The position numbers and the translations under genes are program-made. Source: Fragilaria crotonensis (Eukaryota > Bacillariophyta > Fragilariophyceae > Fragilariales > Fragilariaceae). Taken from it: 64,000 nucleotides of DNA. The DNA is taken from positions 186,001-250,000 of the forward strand of contig JAKSYS010000006.1 of NCBI GenBank assembly GCA_022925895.1, read 5' to 3'. Position 1 is the stretch's first letter; each line of letters begins with the position of its first letter. The notes beneath the pieces are model-generated. The model saw only the letters and a list, made by a program, of their open reading frames with translations, made no database searches and had not been told where the DNA came from. Positions 31,690 through 43,624 of the stretch are shown piece by piece.

Positions 31690-34600
31690 ATGCAATCCTC
31701 TGTGTGGGGCGGAGTCCCAACCGTTGCAGCAGCATCGGGAGCTGCAGATCCTGCCGCCTTGCTAAATTCACAACTTGCCAATGCGCTGAGTACGATGGGA
31801 GACGCTCATTTTTGGGAGGAATCCATTTCTCCCTCGACCATTCGCACATCCTTGGCATCCAGTGATCCATCGAATCCTAATTCGACACCGACTTTGCTGC
31901 GTGGTATGAAATGGCTATTGGCGAGTATCAGTAAGGGAAGGAACGTGTCTGATTTTTACCCGCACGTTGTCAAATTGGTCGGCGCATCCTCCTTGGAAGT
32001 TCGTAAAATGGTCTACATGTTCCTCGTACAGTACGCCGATCATGACGCCACCACCCGTGAACTGTCCCTCCTGTCGATCAACAGTTTCCAGCGCGGCCTT
32101 GCCGATCCTGAACAGCTCATCCGGGCTCTGGCACTCCGAGTCTTGACATCCATCCGAGTATCAGATATCGTGCAGATTCAAATTCTGGGAGTTCAAAAGT
32201 GTGCTTCCGATAAGAGCCCCTATGTTCGCAAGTGTGCAGCGAATGCACTCGCAAAATTGCACAATCAGTGCTGTAGCGATCAAAGACAAAAACAAATGCT
32301 GGAAGACATTATGAAGACGCTCTTGGATACAGATGATTCGTCCATGGTCTTGACGTCGGCTGTCATTGCATTTGTGGAGCTCTGTCCAGAGCGATTGGAA
32401 CTATTGCACAGTTCGTATCGAAGATTGTGCAATCAATTGGTGGATATGGATGAATGGGGCCAAGTTGTTATTATTGATGTCTTGCAAAGATATTGTAGAA
32501 AATTCTTTTGTGCTCCCAGCGGAATCGGATCGGCGGAAGCTATTGATGCGGAACGACGAGTTGTGCGGACCATGCAAGGGATCAAGAAGGCTGCAGCCAC
32601 TGCGGCAGTTGCAGCTGCAGCAGCGCGAAAGAGCACCACTACAGCCTCACCAGCAACAGCGACACTGCCTCCAGGGGCACCACTTCGCAAGGTCAAACGT
32701 CGAGTGGTCAAGAAGGGATTTTATTCCGATGAAGAAGATGAATCGACGGAAGAAGAAGTCTACGCTGGAAGTGGTGGTACCGCGCTGCAAGTCGCTGCAG
32801 CTGCACGCCAGCACGCGCTCTTATCAACCTCCCAAACTGCCAATAGCACCGTGAAAGATAACGATTTGGAGGATGAGCATTTGGACGAGGATCATCGGCT
32901 CTTACTCAGATCAACACTGCCACTTCTCAAGAGTCGTAATTCTGCCGTGGTGTTGGCAGTTTGCAGTCTTCACTACTATTGCGGAGTTGCTAGCATCCGG
33001 GTGCGATCCTCCCTCGGCAAGGCCCTGGTGCGAATTCATCGCGATCGAAGAGAAATCCAGTATGCTGTTCTCACCTCGATTAAGGCTCTCGTCAAGGAGT
33101 GTCCATCGGCTTTCACGCCCTTTCTGCAAGATTTTTATGTAAAAGGCATGGATCCAAGTTTTACTCGACTCATCAAGCTGGAAATTTTGACCTTGCTCGC
33201 ACTAGAACCCAATTCTATTGATGCTGTTCTGATGGAGTTACGAACCTATGTCCGCCATGACGATGATAAACCCTTTTGCTGTGCTGCCATCCGTGCGGTG
33301 GGTAAGGTGGCTGAGCTAGCACGGATTGTTCATGACCGTCACGGTCAGAACACTGGCAACGTGGAGAAGGAACGCAAGCAAGCCAATAGTGTTGCTTTGA
33401 ATGCGCTCTATGGTTTGCTGACCTTGACACGCGCCAGTTCAGATCCTGTCATTGTGGGCGAATGCAGTATTGTCATGGAGAGAATACTGCTTCAACTATC
33501 CTCGGACAATGACGGAAATTTGAAGGTGGAAGATCCCAATCGCATTCAGGAAGAGAGCTGGAAGCGACTTCTGCTTTTGCTGGTATGGTCCTTGTCGTCT
33601 CGACCATTGGAAGGCCCTGATGAGCACGACGAGGAGGAGAACGGCGACGAAAAGTCTACTTTTCGGATACCTCCGTTGGCGACTGCAGCTACTCTCTGGA
33701 TTATGGGAGACTGGCTTTCTTCACCTAGCAGCCTCGTTACTGTCCGTGGCTTCGATCATCATGCCCGGCTCAGGACTCGCCTTGAGCTTTCAAGACTGAT
33801 TGCGCGCGCTTTTCCTTCTCTGGCCACTGTTGAAAAGCTGCAATCCATTCACTTTGCCAGCAAGCTCCTTATCGGATCTGATTCTCCTCAAGAAGCCGCT
33901 GTTTGTGAGTTTATTCTGTCCATGGCTCGTGCTGATGTTCTGGCAGATGTCAGGGACCGCGCTCGAATGGAAAGCAACCTCATTCATATTTCCCGTGGGC
34001 TCCAATACGACACAGACAACATCACCGCGAATACCTCAGGAAAAACGGTCAGTATCGATCTCGTAAAGAATGTGTTGCTTTCAAGCAAGCCTCCTTCGTC
34101 ATCCTTGCCTCTCCAGGATGAAGATGAAGAAAACGTATCCTTTCGCTTCGGCACCCTCAGCAGCTTGGTCAATCGTCGAGCCAAGGCGGCGTACCTTCCT
34201 TTACCCAAATGGGCAGATAAAAACAGTCCATCGTCGCTGCGGGATGGGCCGAAGATATCATCGAAGAGCGGCGGTGCTGGTATCAACAAACAAGATTCCA
34301 CGGGTGTTGGGGGCTGGAAAGTTGATTCTTCAAAAACGAATTCGGGATTCTATGAAAGTGATAACGGTACGTTCCTTATGTCATCGTGCTGCCCTAGTGC
34401 TTAAGGTCGATTCGTAACTAATTGCATCCCACAGATGAAAGCGACGATGATGATTCAGATGACGACGATTCGGATGCGGAAGCAGACGAAAGTGACTGGA
34501 ACTCAGATGAAGAAGATGATGACGACGACGACAGCAGCGATGACGATAGCGACGACGACACGGATGAAGATACTGATGATTCCGAACCCGCCGTACGAGA

Positions 34601-35780
34601 TCGTAGATCGGTATTGACCACGACCTCCCAAGCACAGGCTCAGCAACCCGTACGAGACCAGAGCTCCGCCTTGGCTGGTGTGCAGCCGCCCCTAATTCCC
34701 ATCCAAACCACTGCACTTGTTGAAGCGGCTGACGACGATGACGCCGACGATAGCAACGATAGTAGTTGGGATGAAGACGATGACAGTGACGACGACGTGG
34801 AACCTCCAGTCGCAACGAGCAACCTGTTGGGCATGTCGCAACAGCACCAAGCTCAAGCAGGGTCGTCCGGCCTATCTGGACCACCCCAACAGCAACCCAT
34901 GATGCCTTCGTCTTCTTCAAAACCGACTCAATCGAATGGTTCATACGCACAAGGGCTGGAGGGCCTCGTAATGGCCCCTGTTGTTTTGGAAGCAAGGGAA
35001 ATGGTTAATCCAGACATTGAAAGGGATTCCAGCGCCTGGGTCGACTTGATACGCCCCGAGTTGGGCGGTGGCTTGTATGTCAAGGCAAGATACCTTCGAG
35101 GCCCAACACGTGACCGGGAGGCTCGACTCATTGGACTCGATCCCAGCAGCCCAGTCGTTGTGTTGTTGCAGCTCCAGTTTCGGAACATGCGAACAGATCT
35201 GGGTGTCTTGCGACGAGTTCGGATTGTCAGCCGAAGCACGACTTCAGGATACATCGGTCCCAAAAGGGCTGCAGTGCCTCCTGAAATTGCCGCGCTTGGC
35301 AAGGATCAAATGGCGGTCGCAGTTCTGGGCCTCGAGTTCGCGTCGGTGTCCGATCGCGAGGGATCTCTGCAGGCTCGCCTGGATGTGAAATCGGATCGCG
35401 GCACCAATCCTTTGGATTTGCGACCGTCGTTGACTGAACTGGTCCAACCGTTAGTGATCACTGGGAACGTCTTCAGTGACAACATGAACCGCATGCAAGG
35501 TTTTCAACGTGTTGTTTCCAATTTTGCGATTCCGGCCAATCAGGTTGTCACGCTGGACAGTATCCTTCTCAAACATATCGCACTCCTGCCGCTGGACAAG
35601 AAAGAGACTTGTCAAGCGAAACGACGATTGCGATTTGTTGGTCAACTTCCCGCGAGTACCGACAAACTGTTCATCGTGGTGGAGTGTGATGAGAATGGGT
35701 CAGGTAGTCTGACTGTTTGCTGTGACAATGCCATAGCAACCAACAGTATTCTCGAGACCCTCAAGAAGGCACTCAAGTAA
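31690..35780 (+). CDS. AP3B: AP-3 complex subunit beta, 1340 aa, one intron
   Basis: Exons 31690-34366 and 34435-35780, separated by a 68-bp intron (GTACGT...CCACAG) that joins ...YESDN-DESDDD in frame. Residues 1-800 are the adaptin HEAT-like trunk: MKWLLASISKGRNVSDFYPH, VRKMVYMFLVQYADH, LSINSFQRGLADPEQLIRAL, CPERLELLHSSYRRL. An Ala-rich insertion and KKGFYSDEEDES lie at about 300-360. A long acidic Asp/Ser hinge of about 150 residues follows the intron, then the C-terminal ear. AP-3 beta is the large subunit of the coat that carries cargo from endosome or Golgi to vacuole or lysosome-like compartments. The hinge is the usual site of casein-kinase phosphorylation. It is longer than animal homologues (about 1100 aa), mostly because of the insertion and hinge. 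Confidence 0.93.
34367..34434 (+). other. 68-bp intron of AP3B
   Basis: GTACGT donor and CCCACAG acceptor. It lies just before the acidic hinge. Unspliced, the frame ends after about 12 more codons. Confidence 0.88.
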
Positions 35781-36297
35781 ATTAGTGAATCCGTTGTTGT
35801 CAGTGTGGAATGATCTGGCCGTATAGCTGACTTTTTCACGCCGACCACGCTTCATAGCGGCCTTCCTGATCTCCCAGTCTTGACCAAGATCATCAAGTCT
35901 CATGCTCATTCACTCTCCTTCAATCAGCAAAGCACCTTATGGTCTATCAACTTGTTCAGTAACACAACTATTACAAGTAAATGTAATCAAAAGGCTTCAC
36001 TTGCTACATCAGCAAATTCCCGAGATGCTTTTCCTCCTCATCGCATTTGATCCCTCCATCCCGTATCAAGTATTGTTCCTCTAGACCGATTGCAAGGGTC
36101 TACCTACACAGACTTCCCAATACTTCGGAGTTGATCGAGTAGAACTGTCCGCATTATAGTAGTATGAATGCAAGGCTATACTAAAATGGGTGTACCAAGA
36201 AGACAAAGAAGAAATATTCTATTAGAGGCAGCCAGACGCTGTCCTTCGCATTGCTATTTTCGACAGGACCACTATATCGGTAATTGCTGAGAATCAC
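35781..36297. other. Convergent 3' spacer
   Basis: Between AP3B (+) and V-ATPase c (-). No gene seen. Confidence 0.55.
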
Positions 36298-36810
36298 TTA
36301 GTTACCACCCTCACAGACGAAGGAGTTTTGGGAAAGAATCAAGGCAACAATCAATCCGTAAAGGCCAAGAGCCTCGGCGAAAATCAGAATCAAAATCATA
36401 CCGACGAAAAGCTTCTCCTGTTGTCCAACAGCACGCACACCAGCATCTCCAACAATTCCAATAGCCATACCAGCAGCCAACCCACTCAAACCGCAGCAAA
36501 GACCGGCGGCCAAGTGAGCAAAGCCAGTGTAGAGACTGTATTGACTCAATCCATTCTGAGGAGCAACAATAGATCCCTGAATAATGACGGCAACAATCAA
36601 TCCGTAGATACCCAACACTCCCGCCATGACAACAGGAATGATGTTACGCATGACGAGGCCAGGGTTCATCACTCCCATGCTTGAAATGCCCACACCAGAC
36701 TTGGCAGTTCCGTAAGCGGCGCCTACGTTTGCAAAAACAAGAGCGCTTGTCACTCCCATGAACCCGAAAAACGGCGCTGACGCCGGGCAAGTCTCCATCT
36801 CGACTGACAT
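36298..36810 (-). CDS. ATP6V0C: V-type H+-ATPase proteolipid subunit c, copy 1, 170 aa
   Basis: Intact from ATG 36810. Four membrane helices: [58 protein letters not shown], and [20 protein letters not shown]. The proton-carrying Glu is E146 in IFAEALG. Subunits of this type form the rotating ring of the Vo sector in vacuolar, endosomal and silica-vesicle membranes. The usual length is about 155-170. A nearly identical second gene lies at 58934-59443 on the other strand. The 5' leader seems to carry an intron of about 185 bases (37019-36835). Confidence 0.96.
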   Translation of the reverse strand: MSVEMETCPASAPFFGFMGVTSALVFANVGAAYGTAKSGVGISSMGVMNPGLVMRNIIPVVMAGVLGIYGLIVAVIIQGSIVAPQNGLSQYSLYTGFAHLAAGLCCGLSGLAAGMAIGIVGDAGVRAVGQQEKLFVGMILILIFAEALGLYGLIVALILSQNSFVCEGGN

Positions 36811-36834
36811 GATGCTTTAAGTGGTGCTGGGGAT

Positions 36835-37019
36835 CTAAACGAGAGGAGGACGGAGGCAACAGCGTTAGTTAACGTCATTGGACAGGACAGAGCACACAGT
36901 TGTCAACGGTTCTCGTATCAACATCATACAATCCTTGTCGTCTATTCCTGTCGCATCCCTGCGCAAACACTTTCCAGAAAGGCCGCCATGGTGGAGAAGA
37001 ACGAAGTCATCTTGCTTAC
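36835..37019 (-). other. Probable 5' UTR intron of V-ATPase c copy 1
   Basis: Donor CAA/GTAAGC at 37019 and acceptor TCGTTTAG ending at 36835. The equivalent region of copy 2 (58731-58909) has donor CAG/GTACGT and acceptor GTTAAG. A segment holding ATGACTTCGTTCTTCT is kept in both; in this copy it could encode a 22-residue upstream frame. Confidence 0.6.
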
Positions 37020-39336
37020 TTGAAAATACGAGAAGTGACTGCAGCAAGAAACAATGAAGTGAGACACATGGGTCGGTGTTCGTGTGTAGAAGATTCTTTG
37101 TACAATTCGCATACAAAACGAGCCGGCCGGATATATAGGGAAAAGACACGAATATGTATATATAAAACGATCGAACACGACTTCATCGACCGTAACGTCA
37201 GGTAACAATGGCGACCACCACAGCTCTCCTTGCATCGCGGTCTCTATTCATAGAGATCATCAAAACACCACAGCACCCAAGGACAACCAACGCTGTGCCT
37301 TAGGGGGTTCAAGATAGAAAAGAATAGCAAAACCAAGTGGTAGCGATTCAATATGTTCCTGACCGATTGCAACCAACCCTTTCCTCACAAATGAGCATCA
37401 TTTCAACTTGACATATTCCCTCATGACAGGATGCCTTCCCACCTATCTACTCGGTAGTCACGATAAATGCAACAATTGAATCGTCGGTGCCGACTGCCGC
37501 CGTTGCTTACCTGAAACAATTATTGTGTGCGGTGCAAAATGGTATGTTGGGGATGCCTGCAGGATCCGGAAAGTTTGTCTGCGAATATGTGTACGGCACT
37601 TCCCGTAGAATCATCTGGTATATGAACCAAAACTCCGATATCGGCGGAGCACAGGAGCAGCATTGTTCCCTTGTTTCGGCTGAGATATAAAATTGATAAG
37701 GTTCAGGATAACCAATGTTCAACACCCCATTTTCAACAACCATTGATTTCTGGTCCTGTCGTCCTGTCACAGCTTCTGTAGTTTTTCATAACATCCCCCG
37801 AATGCATCATGGTATCGTTGAGATGGTTACATCGAGAGATCGATGAACTGAACAAAAAAAGCCATGATGACTGATATGCTTATATGCTACAAGTGCCTAC
37901 TACTAGCTAGAGTACACCTGAAAATGCCATACTGAGCAGTGACCATCGCGCTCTCTCAACCCCTGCATGAATTCGGCGTTCTTTGTACGTCGTTCGCACT
38001 GATCGTGCATTGACCTTGCGGCTCGCGGCTCAACAGCTTTCAACTTTAATCTGATCTTGTACCGGTGCGTTTGTATCATGTGCAAATCAATGAATCAGAT
38101 TTCCATGCAAGCGTCGCAATAATACCTTGTTCCCAGACACTCTATCCCTGCCGACCATCAAGGAAAGAGTCACAAGCGTTCGCACACTCACACTTTGATC
38201 AAACTGACTTTAGATTCGGATTCAAAGATTGTGAAGGTGCGAACTGCCAATCAAAAGTACTCGAGTTGGGGCCATTGTTTTTGGTTTATTACTGGTAAGT
38301 TCCGCTGAGCTCTCTCTGAGCAACAATACCAACAATTTCTGGTTTCCCGATTTTCAAAAACAAAAACAATATGCCTCCCACAAATTAGTCAGGATTCGTT
38401 CGCTACCCCATCGATTGTGGTCTGTTACATTTGTGGTAGAGTATCGCAATGGGACGCACGCCATGGATTTCGTTCTGAAATCTTGGCACTTTGTCCAACT
38501 TATCATTGTCGTACCGCAACCCTCGAGAGTGGATGACATTGTATACCATCCTGAATCATCCTAGTGGGTCTAACGCATACAAACCTCAATGTTTCTTCCA
38601 GAGAGAACAATAGCAGTGTGTCTTTGCCATTGACTGGCAGGGACAAGTACAGGTACGTGCGGTATACAAGTCCTACCAACCAGCAACCAGATGGGGCTTA
38701 TCACTTTGTGCCACGAGTCGATTTTTTCGGCAAGGACTGTCCACCATTCAAGACCCCGAGAGTAGAGCATTGCAACCCTAGAGAGTTGGTGATTATACTA
38801 TTATTCCAAATGTTCACCGTAGTGGGTCTAACGCAAACAAATTCTTAAACAGGGTCGGGGACGATCATGAACTATTGAATACGTTGGTGTACTAGATGTA
38901 CATGAATCGACACAATTTGACACGCTACGGAGTAACAGTGATGGATGTTGCCCTTTGGTTAACACAACTCAGCAGGAATCAGATGACCGGGTATTGCCCC
39001 ACAAGTTCATTTGGGAAATGAGACGAGCCTAAAGTCTTGACTCGGAATGAAAGTCGCTTATTTGGTATAGACTTTGGGGAGAAAACGAAAAGGGTACACA
39101 ACAATTTCTGGCGATTGAACGTGAGTTACGTAGTTTCTGTCAGTATAGTTTGCAAGACCGCAAAATACGTTCGTCACAAAGTTTGCGTTGTATTGGAGTA
39201 GCCCTGTAGGAGAGAAACCCAACCGTCTCTATACGTAACAACCTTGGTTTTTCTGAGAGGGAATGAGGGGCCATGAGGGACAATGAAGAAGCGGTGTTCC
39301 CGAAGGCGTTCCTCAACCAGAAGCCGTAGTTCAGCT
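37020..39336. other. Long spacer, no gene seen
   Basis: 2.3 kb upstream of V-ATPase c copy 1. Short direct repeats of GTGGGTCTAACGCA occur at about 38562 and 38822 (260 bases apart). No coding frame is convincing. Confidence 0.5.
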
Positions 39337-39525
39337 TCAGTTCTCCACCTCTCTTAATTCAGCGCCCTCTCCATTGCACAAGGGACAGTGATTGTATTGT
39401 TTCAGCCACTTCTTGAGGCAATCGACATGACACTCATGATGGCATGCAAGGGATCCGATTCGCATTCCTACCTGCAAACCCCCCAAACAAATTGAATATG
39501 TTTGCTCTTCTTCCTCCTCTTCACG
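39337..39525 (-). pseudogene. Truncated tandem copy of the RING-H2 gene 3' end
   Basis: Read on the minus strand it gives ICLGGLQVGMRIGSLACHHE, then CHVDCLKKWLK and HCPLCNGEGAELR up to a stop at 39337-39339. It matches the last exon region of the gene at 39590-40516 but has no upstream part, and the first zinc Cys (TCSIC in the intact gene) is Tyr (TYSIC). It is a 3' fragment from a tandem duplication, not a working gene. Confidence 0.8.
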
Positions 39526-39589
39526 CTAAACCAAAATCGACGAAGTCGAGTTACCGAAGGCGATTCTCGTCAGGATCGCCATTAACAGC

Positions 39590-40516
39590 CTAGGGCTCGG
39601 CATCGAGAGCAGCAGTACTACCGTTCTCTGTGACTCTCAATTCAGCACCCTGCCCATTGCATAAGGGACAATGATTCTTTCGTTTCAACCAAGTCTTGAG
39701 GCAATCAACATGAAACTCGTGATGGCATACCAGGGACCCGATTCGCGTTCCTTCCTGCAAAGTCCCCAAACAAATTGAACATGTCAGCTCTTCTTCTTCC
39801 TCTTCCTCCGTACCCGAACTCCTCGCAGAAAGTGTTTTGGTCTTCAACACTAGATGCGGCATTAACTTCATTGCCTGCTTCGCTTCATCCACTGACGCAT
39901 CGTCATCTTCAACTGTCGCCGAGTCATCTTGTCCTTCCTCCTGCTCCGTGCGGGATCTTCGAGCACGGCGGGCCATGCGCCTTTCATACCTTTGTATAAT
40001 GTTATGGACACGATCCGGGTGATCGCGCAGCATGCTATCCAGCTGTTCTTCTGCGCGATCTCGACAGACGATACGCCTAACGTAGGATCGGGCAAGGCGA
40101 CCTCGAAACGTCACAGCCATGATCAAGAACACGATGGGAATCCACATGAAGATGAAAGGAGCAAAACTGCCTATCATTCGTTTCCCGGAAGATTTCCAAC
40201 AAACGAGCACACCGGCCCTACTCGTTCCACAAACGTCATCTTCTATTGGGCAATAAAGCGGACTGCTCGTCAACTCCAGACTGCAAGGGCACAATCGAAC
40301 TAAAGGAGCGACTTGCTGCTGACGACGATCCTGGTGGGGATGGGATGAAGTGGTAGTTGTTCGGAGGTGTCTTTTGCCATCAAGATCCGGATTCACCGAC
40401 TCATCGACCGGCTTCATGTACAATTTGTTGGTGAATTCATCTCGCATCATCACAAGAGTCGGCTGATCTGCAAGGCTGCAATGCCCGAATGAACTTCTGC
40501 TGGTTGGCGTTGGCAT
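39590..40516 (-). CDS. Membrane RING-H2 E3 ubiquitin ligase, 308 aa (copy 1)
   Basis: Intact from ATG 40516 to TAG 39590. The N-terminal 115 residues hold several Cys (RLCPCSLELTS, YCPIEDDVC, VLVCWKS), then one membrane helix (FAPFIFMWIPIVFLIMAVTF), a basic and helical segment (RARRSRTEQEE), an acidic linker, and the C-terminal RING-H2 domain: CSICLGTL, then CHHEFHVDCLKTWL and CPLC, the C3H2C3 pattern. It should transfer ubiquitin from an E2 to membrane or secretory-path targets. A paralogue of the same layout lies at 54586-55518, and a broken 3' copy lies next door at 39337-39525. Confidence 0.88.
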   Translation of the reverse strand: MPTPTSRSSFGHCSLADQPTLVMMRDEFTNKLYMKPVDESVNPDLDGKRHLRTTTTSSHPHQDRRQQQVAPLVRLCPCSLELTSSPLYCPIEDDVCGTSRAGVLVCWKSSGKRMIGSFAPFIFMWIPIVFLIMAVTFRGRLARSYVRRIVCRDRAEEQLDSMLRDHPDRVHNIIQRYERRMARRARRSRTEQEEGQDDSATVEDDDASVDEAKQAMKLMPHLVLKTKTLSARSSGTEEEEEEELTCSICLGTLQEGTRIGSLVCHHEFHVDCLKTWLKRKNHCPLCNGQGAELRVTENGSTAALDAEP

Positions 40517-40980
40517 GATTGATGTACATCTTCGAACGTTGTGATCAATCTCAGCTACGAGTACTGTCTGCGGTCTTGACTTCGTGAGATCTCATTTCGC
40601 TCAAAAGTAACGCGAAAAAATCGTCGGACACATCGGTTGGACAACTGTTCATAACGAATTTTGTCGTCAAAATCGGAAAATAGGGAACAAGTTCAAGTTG
40701 AGCTATGCGTGCGAATCTGATTGCCGAATCACACCGTATGTGACTCTCGACGACGAAGTCCGGCTTCAAATAAGAATAAATGTTCAAATACGGGCGACAT
40801 CTGGAGTTCTCGAATTGGTGACATTCATGATTGCCTTCGACTCTTTTAAATGATGATAGTACAGTACTTGTAGTATGATCGAGTCGAACTCCAGCTGGAA
40901 AAATCGATAACGATTGAGTTCTCGAATTGGTGACATTCATGATTGCCTTCGACTCTTTTAAATGATAGAGAGTACAGTAC
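40517..40980. other. 5' flank of RING-H2 copy 1 with a tandem 112-bp repeat
   Basis: Contains one whole repeat unit (40804-40915) and the first 65 bases of a second (40916-40980), into which the older copia element inserted. The second unit resumes after the element at about 50707-50753. Confidence 0.75.
40804..40980. repeat. Tandem repeat of a 112-bp unit, second copy split by a copia insertion
   Basis: Each unit begins GAGTTCTCGAATTGGTGACA and ends near GATAACGATT. The second copy is interrupted at GTAC. Its remainder is found beyond the right LTR at 50707-50753, with a few substitutions. Confidence 0.85.
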
Positions 40981-41181
40981 CAAATAAATTATGGTATGAT
41001 ACGGTCTTACCGTACTGTCGTATTCGCATTACGAATGTCAGGGTCTTCATACGATTGCACGTTCCATCATCTATCCGTGAGCAATCCGAACTGAATGCAT
41101 GGTATAGACATATAATTCTTTTAATCTAATCTTTGTAAGTTCGATCGATCCTGTCGATGTTATCATAGCTACTTTTACTTG
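40981..41181 (+). repeat. Left LTR of the older copia element
   Basis: Starts CAAATAAATTATGG and ends TTTTACTTG, flanked by GTAC. The exact edge is ambiguous by one to three bases because both LTR copies share neighbouring ACC/GGT bases. Confidence 0.85.
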
Positions 41182-41292
41182 GTTTATCAGACCCAAAGCT
41201 TCAGTGCTCCTAGGCCCACGGATGGAGGGTACGAAGGAATGGAGCAAGAAGGAAGAGGAAATGACTAGTTTCGACTAGGTCACCCTCCGTAT

Positions 41293-41366
41293 ACTGACTT
41301 TGGTCATGTGTTCCCTGACTTCGGTCATGCGATTCATATGTTGAACTTTGGTCACATATAAATGGC
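41293..41366 (+). repeat. Three imperfect short tandem repeats in the copia leader
   Basis: CTGACTTTGGTCATGTG, CTGACTTCGGTCATGCG and TTGAACTTTGGTCACAT follow one another at about 25-base spacing between the LTR and the gag-like region. Confidence 0.7.
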
Positions 41367-43624
41367 CACCATAGTAGTGGTACGAATGCAATATGCTCAC
41401 AAGACAGATCTCATTCAACTTACAGACAAATGGAAGGAGCATTTACTGTCGTTGACGCGTTGATCGCGTGCGGTGTAAACAATGAGGTCTTGTTTATGGA
41501 ACAGACGCAAGCCCAACGTATCGCTGGTGACATCTTTGATGATACCTTTACGTCTTGCATGGACATCACCTTTAAAGAACTTGAAGAACACTTCAAGACC
41601 TATTTTGATCTCACCGCAGTCCAGGGTCAGATTTGTCTGAAACCTGGCATCCGAAAAAAATCAAAGCTTTTGTGCAGTGGGCACGTGACAAAATTTGTCT
41701 TGGCCGTGACCCGAGGGACATTGCATTTCCGATTGAGCAGGTTACTGACCTTATTCGTCGTTACCATACGACTCATGAGAAGTTCAAGGTTGACTCGAAG
41801 ACTCTTGCTGAGGCTGCAAAGCCTGAGAGGTTCAAAGAAGGCACAAAATGGGAGGACTGGAAACCAACCTTTTTGAATTATATACGATCCATTCCTGGCC
41901 GCGACGGCGTTCCATTGAAGTACGTTTGCCGTGACTCGGACGAGCCCATAGTCGAATTGCATGATGATTTCCTCGATGATTATGTCGCTAAGGCCCCTCT
42001 GACTGGTGACTCATTTGCAATTGACACGGCACAAGTCCACACCTTTTTGGTGAACTTTGTTGCAGGTAACAACACTGCCGAAGCAAAGATCCAAGGCCTT
42101 CAGAGACCTAATGATGGACGTGAAGCATTTCGCCGCCTAGTTGAGCATTATGAGGGAGTTGGCATTCATGCCATAGACATTCGAGAGGCAGACGAGGTAA
42201 TTAAAAGTCTCTTCTATTCCGGTGAGCAACCTCCCCACATGTGGTGGTCTGAGTTCGAGAAACGTTTGACTCGTGCGTTCAATGCATACGTTAAACGAGA
42301 GGGCCGGATCGTCCACTCGAACTCAATGAAGATTCGATTGCTAATCGACAAAATCAAAGCAGACTTTCTCACGCCAACCAAAGCCCAGATGGAAATCGAA
42401 TTGTCACGTACGCCGATGACTATGACGTATGAACAGGCACTTTCGCTTTTTTGCAATATGGTCAATCAAAAGCACCCCCCCCCCCCCAGATGGGAGTGGC
42501 TCAAAACCGAGTTAGGCGCAATATTAACGAGACGAGTGCCGGACGTGGTGCAAGGGGACACACCGGCCGTGAAGGGTATGGGCGCGGTGGAAGAGGTGGG
42601 CGAGGCTCAGGCCGCAGTGGACGTGGTAATGTGCAGAAGACACGTAACGACAGTCGTATTATCACGCTCACCGATGGGTCTCAAATTGAGTACCATGCCT
42701 CTTTCAGTTTTCCTCGCCATATCTACATGAAGTTCAAGGCAGAGGACAAAGAGGCACTTCGCCGAGAACGTGCAGCTTACAATGAGCAACGTCGCAATCG
42801 GAATGAACTTCAAGAGCTTAGGACACAAGCTTCCGACATCCCGATGCAAGTCTCGTTACCTACCGATGCCGCCTCAGTCTCTCAACGCACCCATGTTAGT
42901 CAAGTTACAACGGGCCAATCTGTCATGGGTGGGCGGAATGAACAAGCCCAAAACCGACAGAACAGTAGGCGCATTGCTGCCCTTACGTCATGCCGACACG
43001 TTGCATCCGCAATGCCATTGCTTCGATCAGCGTTTGATGATCCACCACCCAATACGGCAGCTTACAACGAATGTGATTCAAATGCGGATACGTGTTGTCT
43101 CGGCATGAATTTCATTGTTTTGCATGCTACTTACCGGACAGCAGACGTGTATGCATACGATTCCTCCATTAAGCCTGCTATTGAGAATGTCCCTATTGTT
43201 TCAGGCGCCATGGCTTATGACGATCCTGTGACCGGCGACACCTTCATTTTAGTATTTCATGAATCCCTCTATTACGGCGCCGCCCTTGACCACTCACTGA
43301 TTAATCCCAATCAAGTACGTGCTTATGGCATTCCTTTATGGGATAACCCTTATGATGCAACCCATAATTTAGGTATCGAAGTTGATGATGACCTATTTAT
43401 CACCCTGCACACTGCGGGCACCAAGATCCATTTTCGCACACGCATCCCTACTGCCCAAGAACTACAGGATTGTGCTCACGTCCAGCTGACCAGCCCTTCT
43501 CCTTGGGATCCCACCAACCTTTCGATGGTGCAAGAATTGAATCAAGGCGGAACTCTTATGCCATGGCAAAGACATTTACCGTTTGTGGCTCCTTCATATC
43601 CTCATATTACGGAGTACAGGTTTA

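Noticed and set aside
34418-34995. Ser-rich and Arg/His-rich antisense frames over the AP3B hinge
   Set aside because: Reverse reading of Asp/Ser codon repeats, not a gene.
36328-36684. Antisense frame of 118 codons over V-ATPase c copy 1 (also 59060-59416 in copy 2)
   Set aside because: It is the shadow of a highly conserved gene. Its conservation between copies follows from the coding strand.
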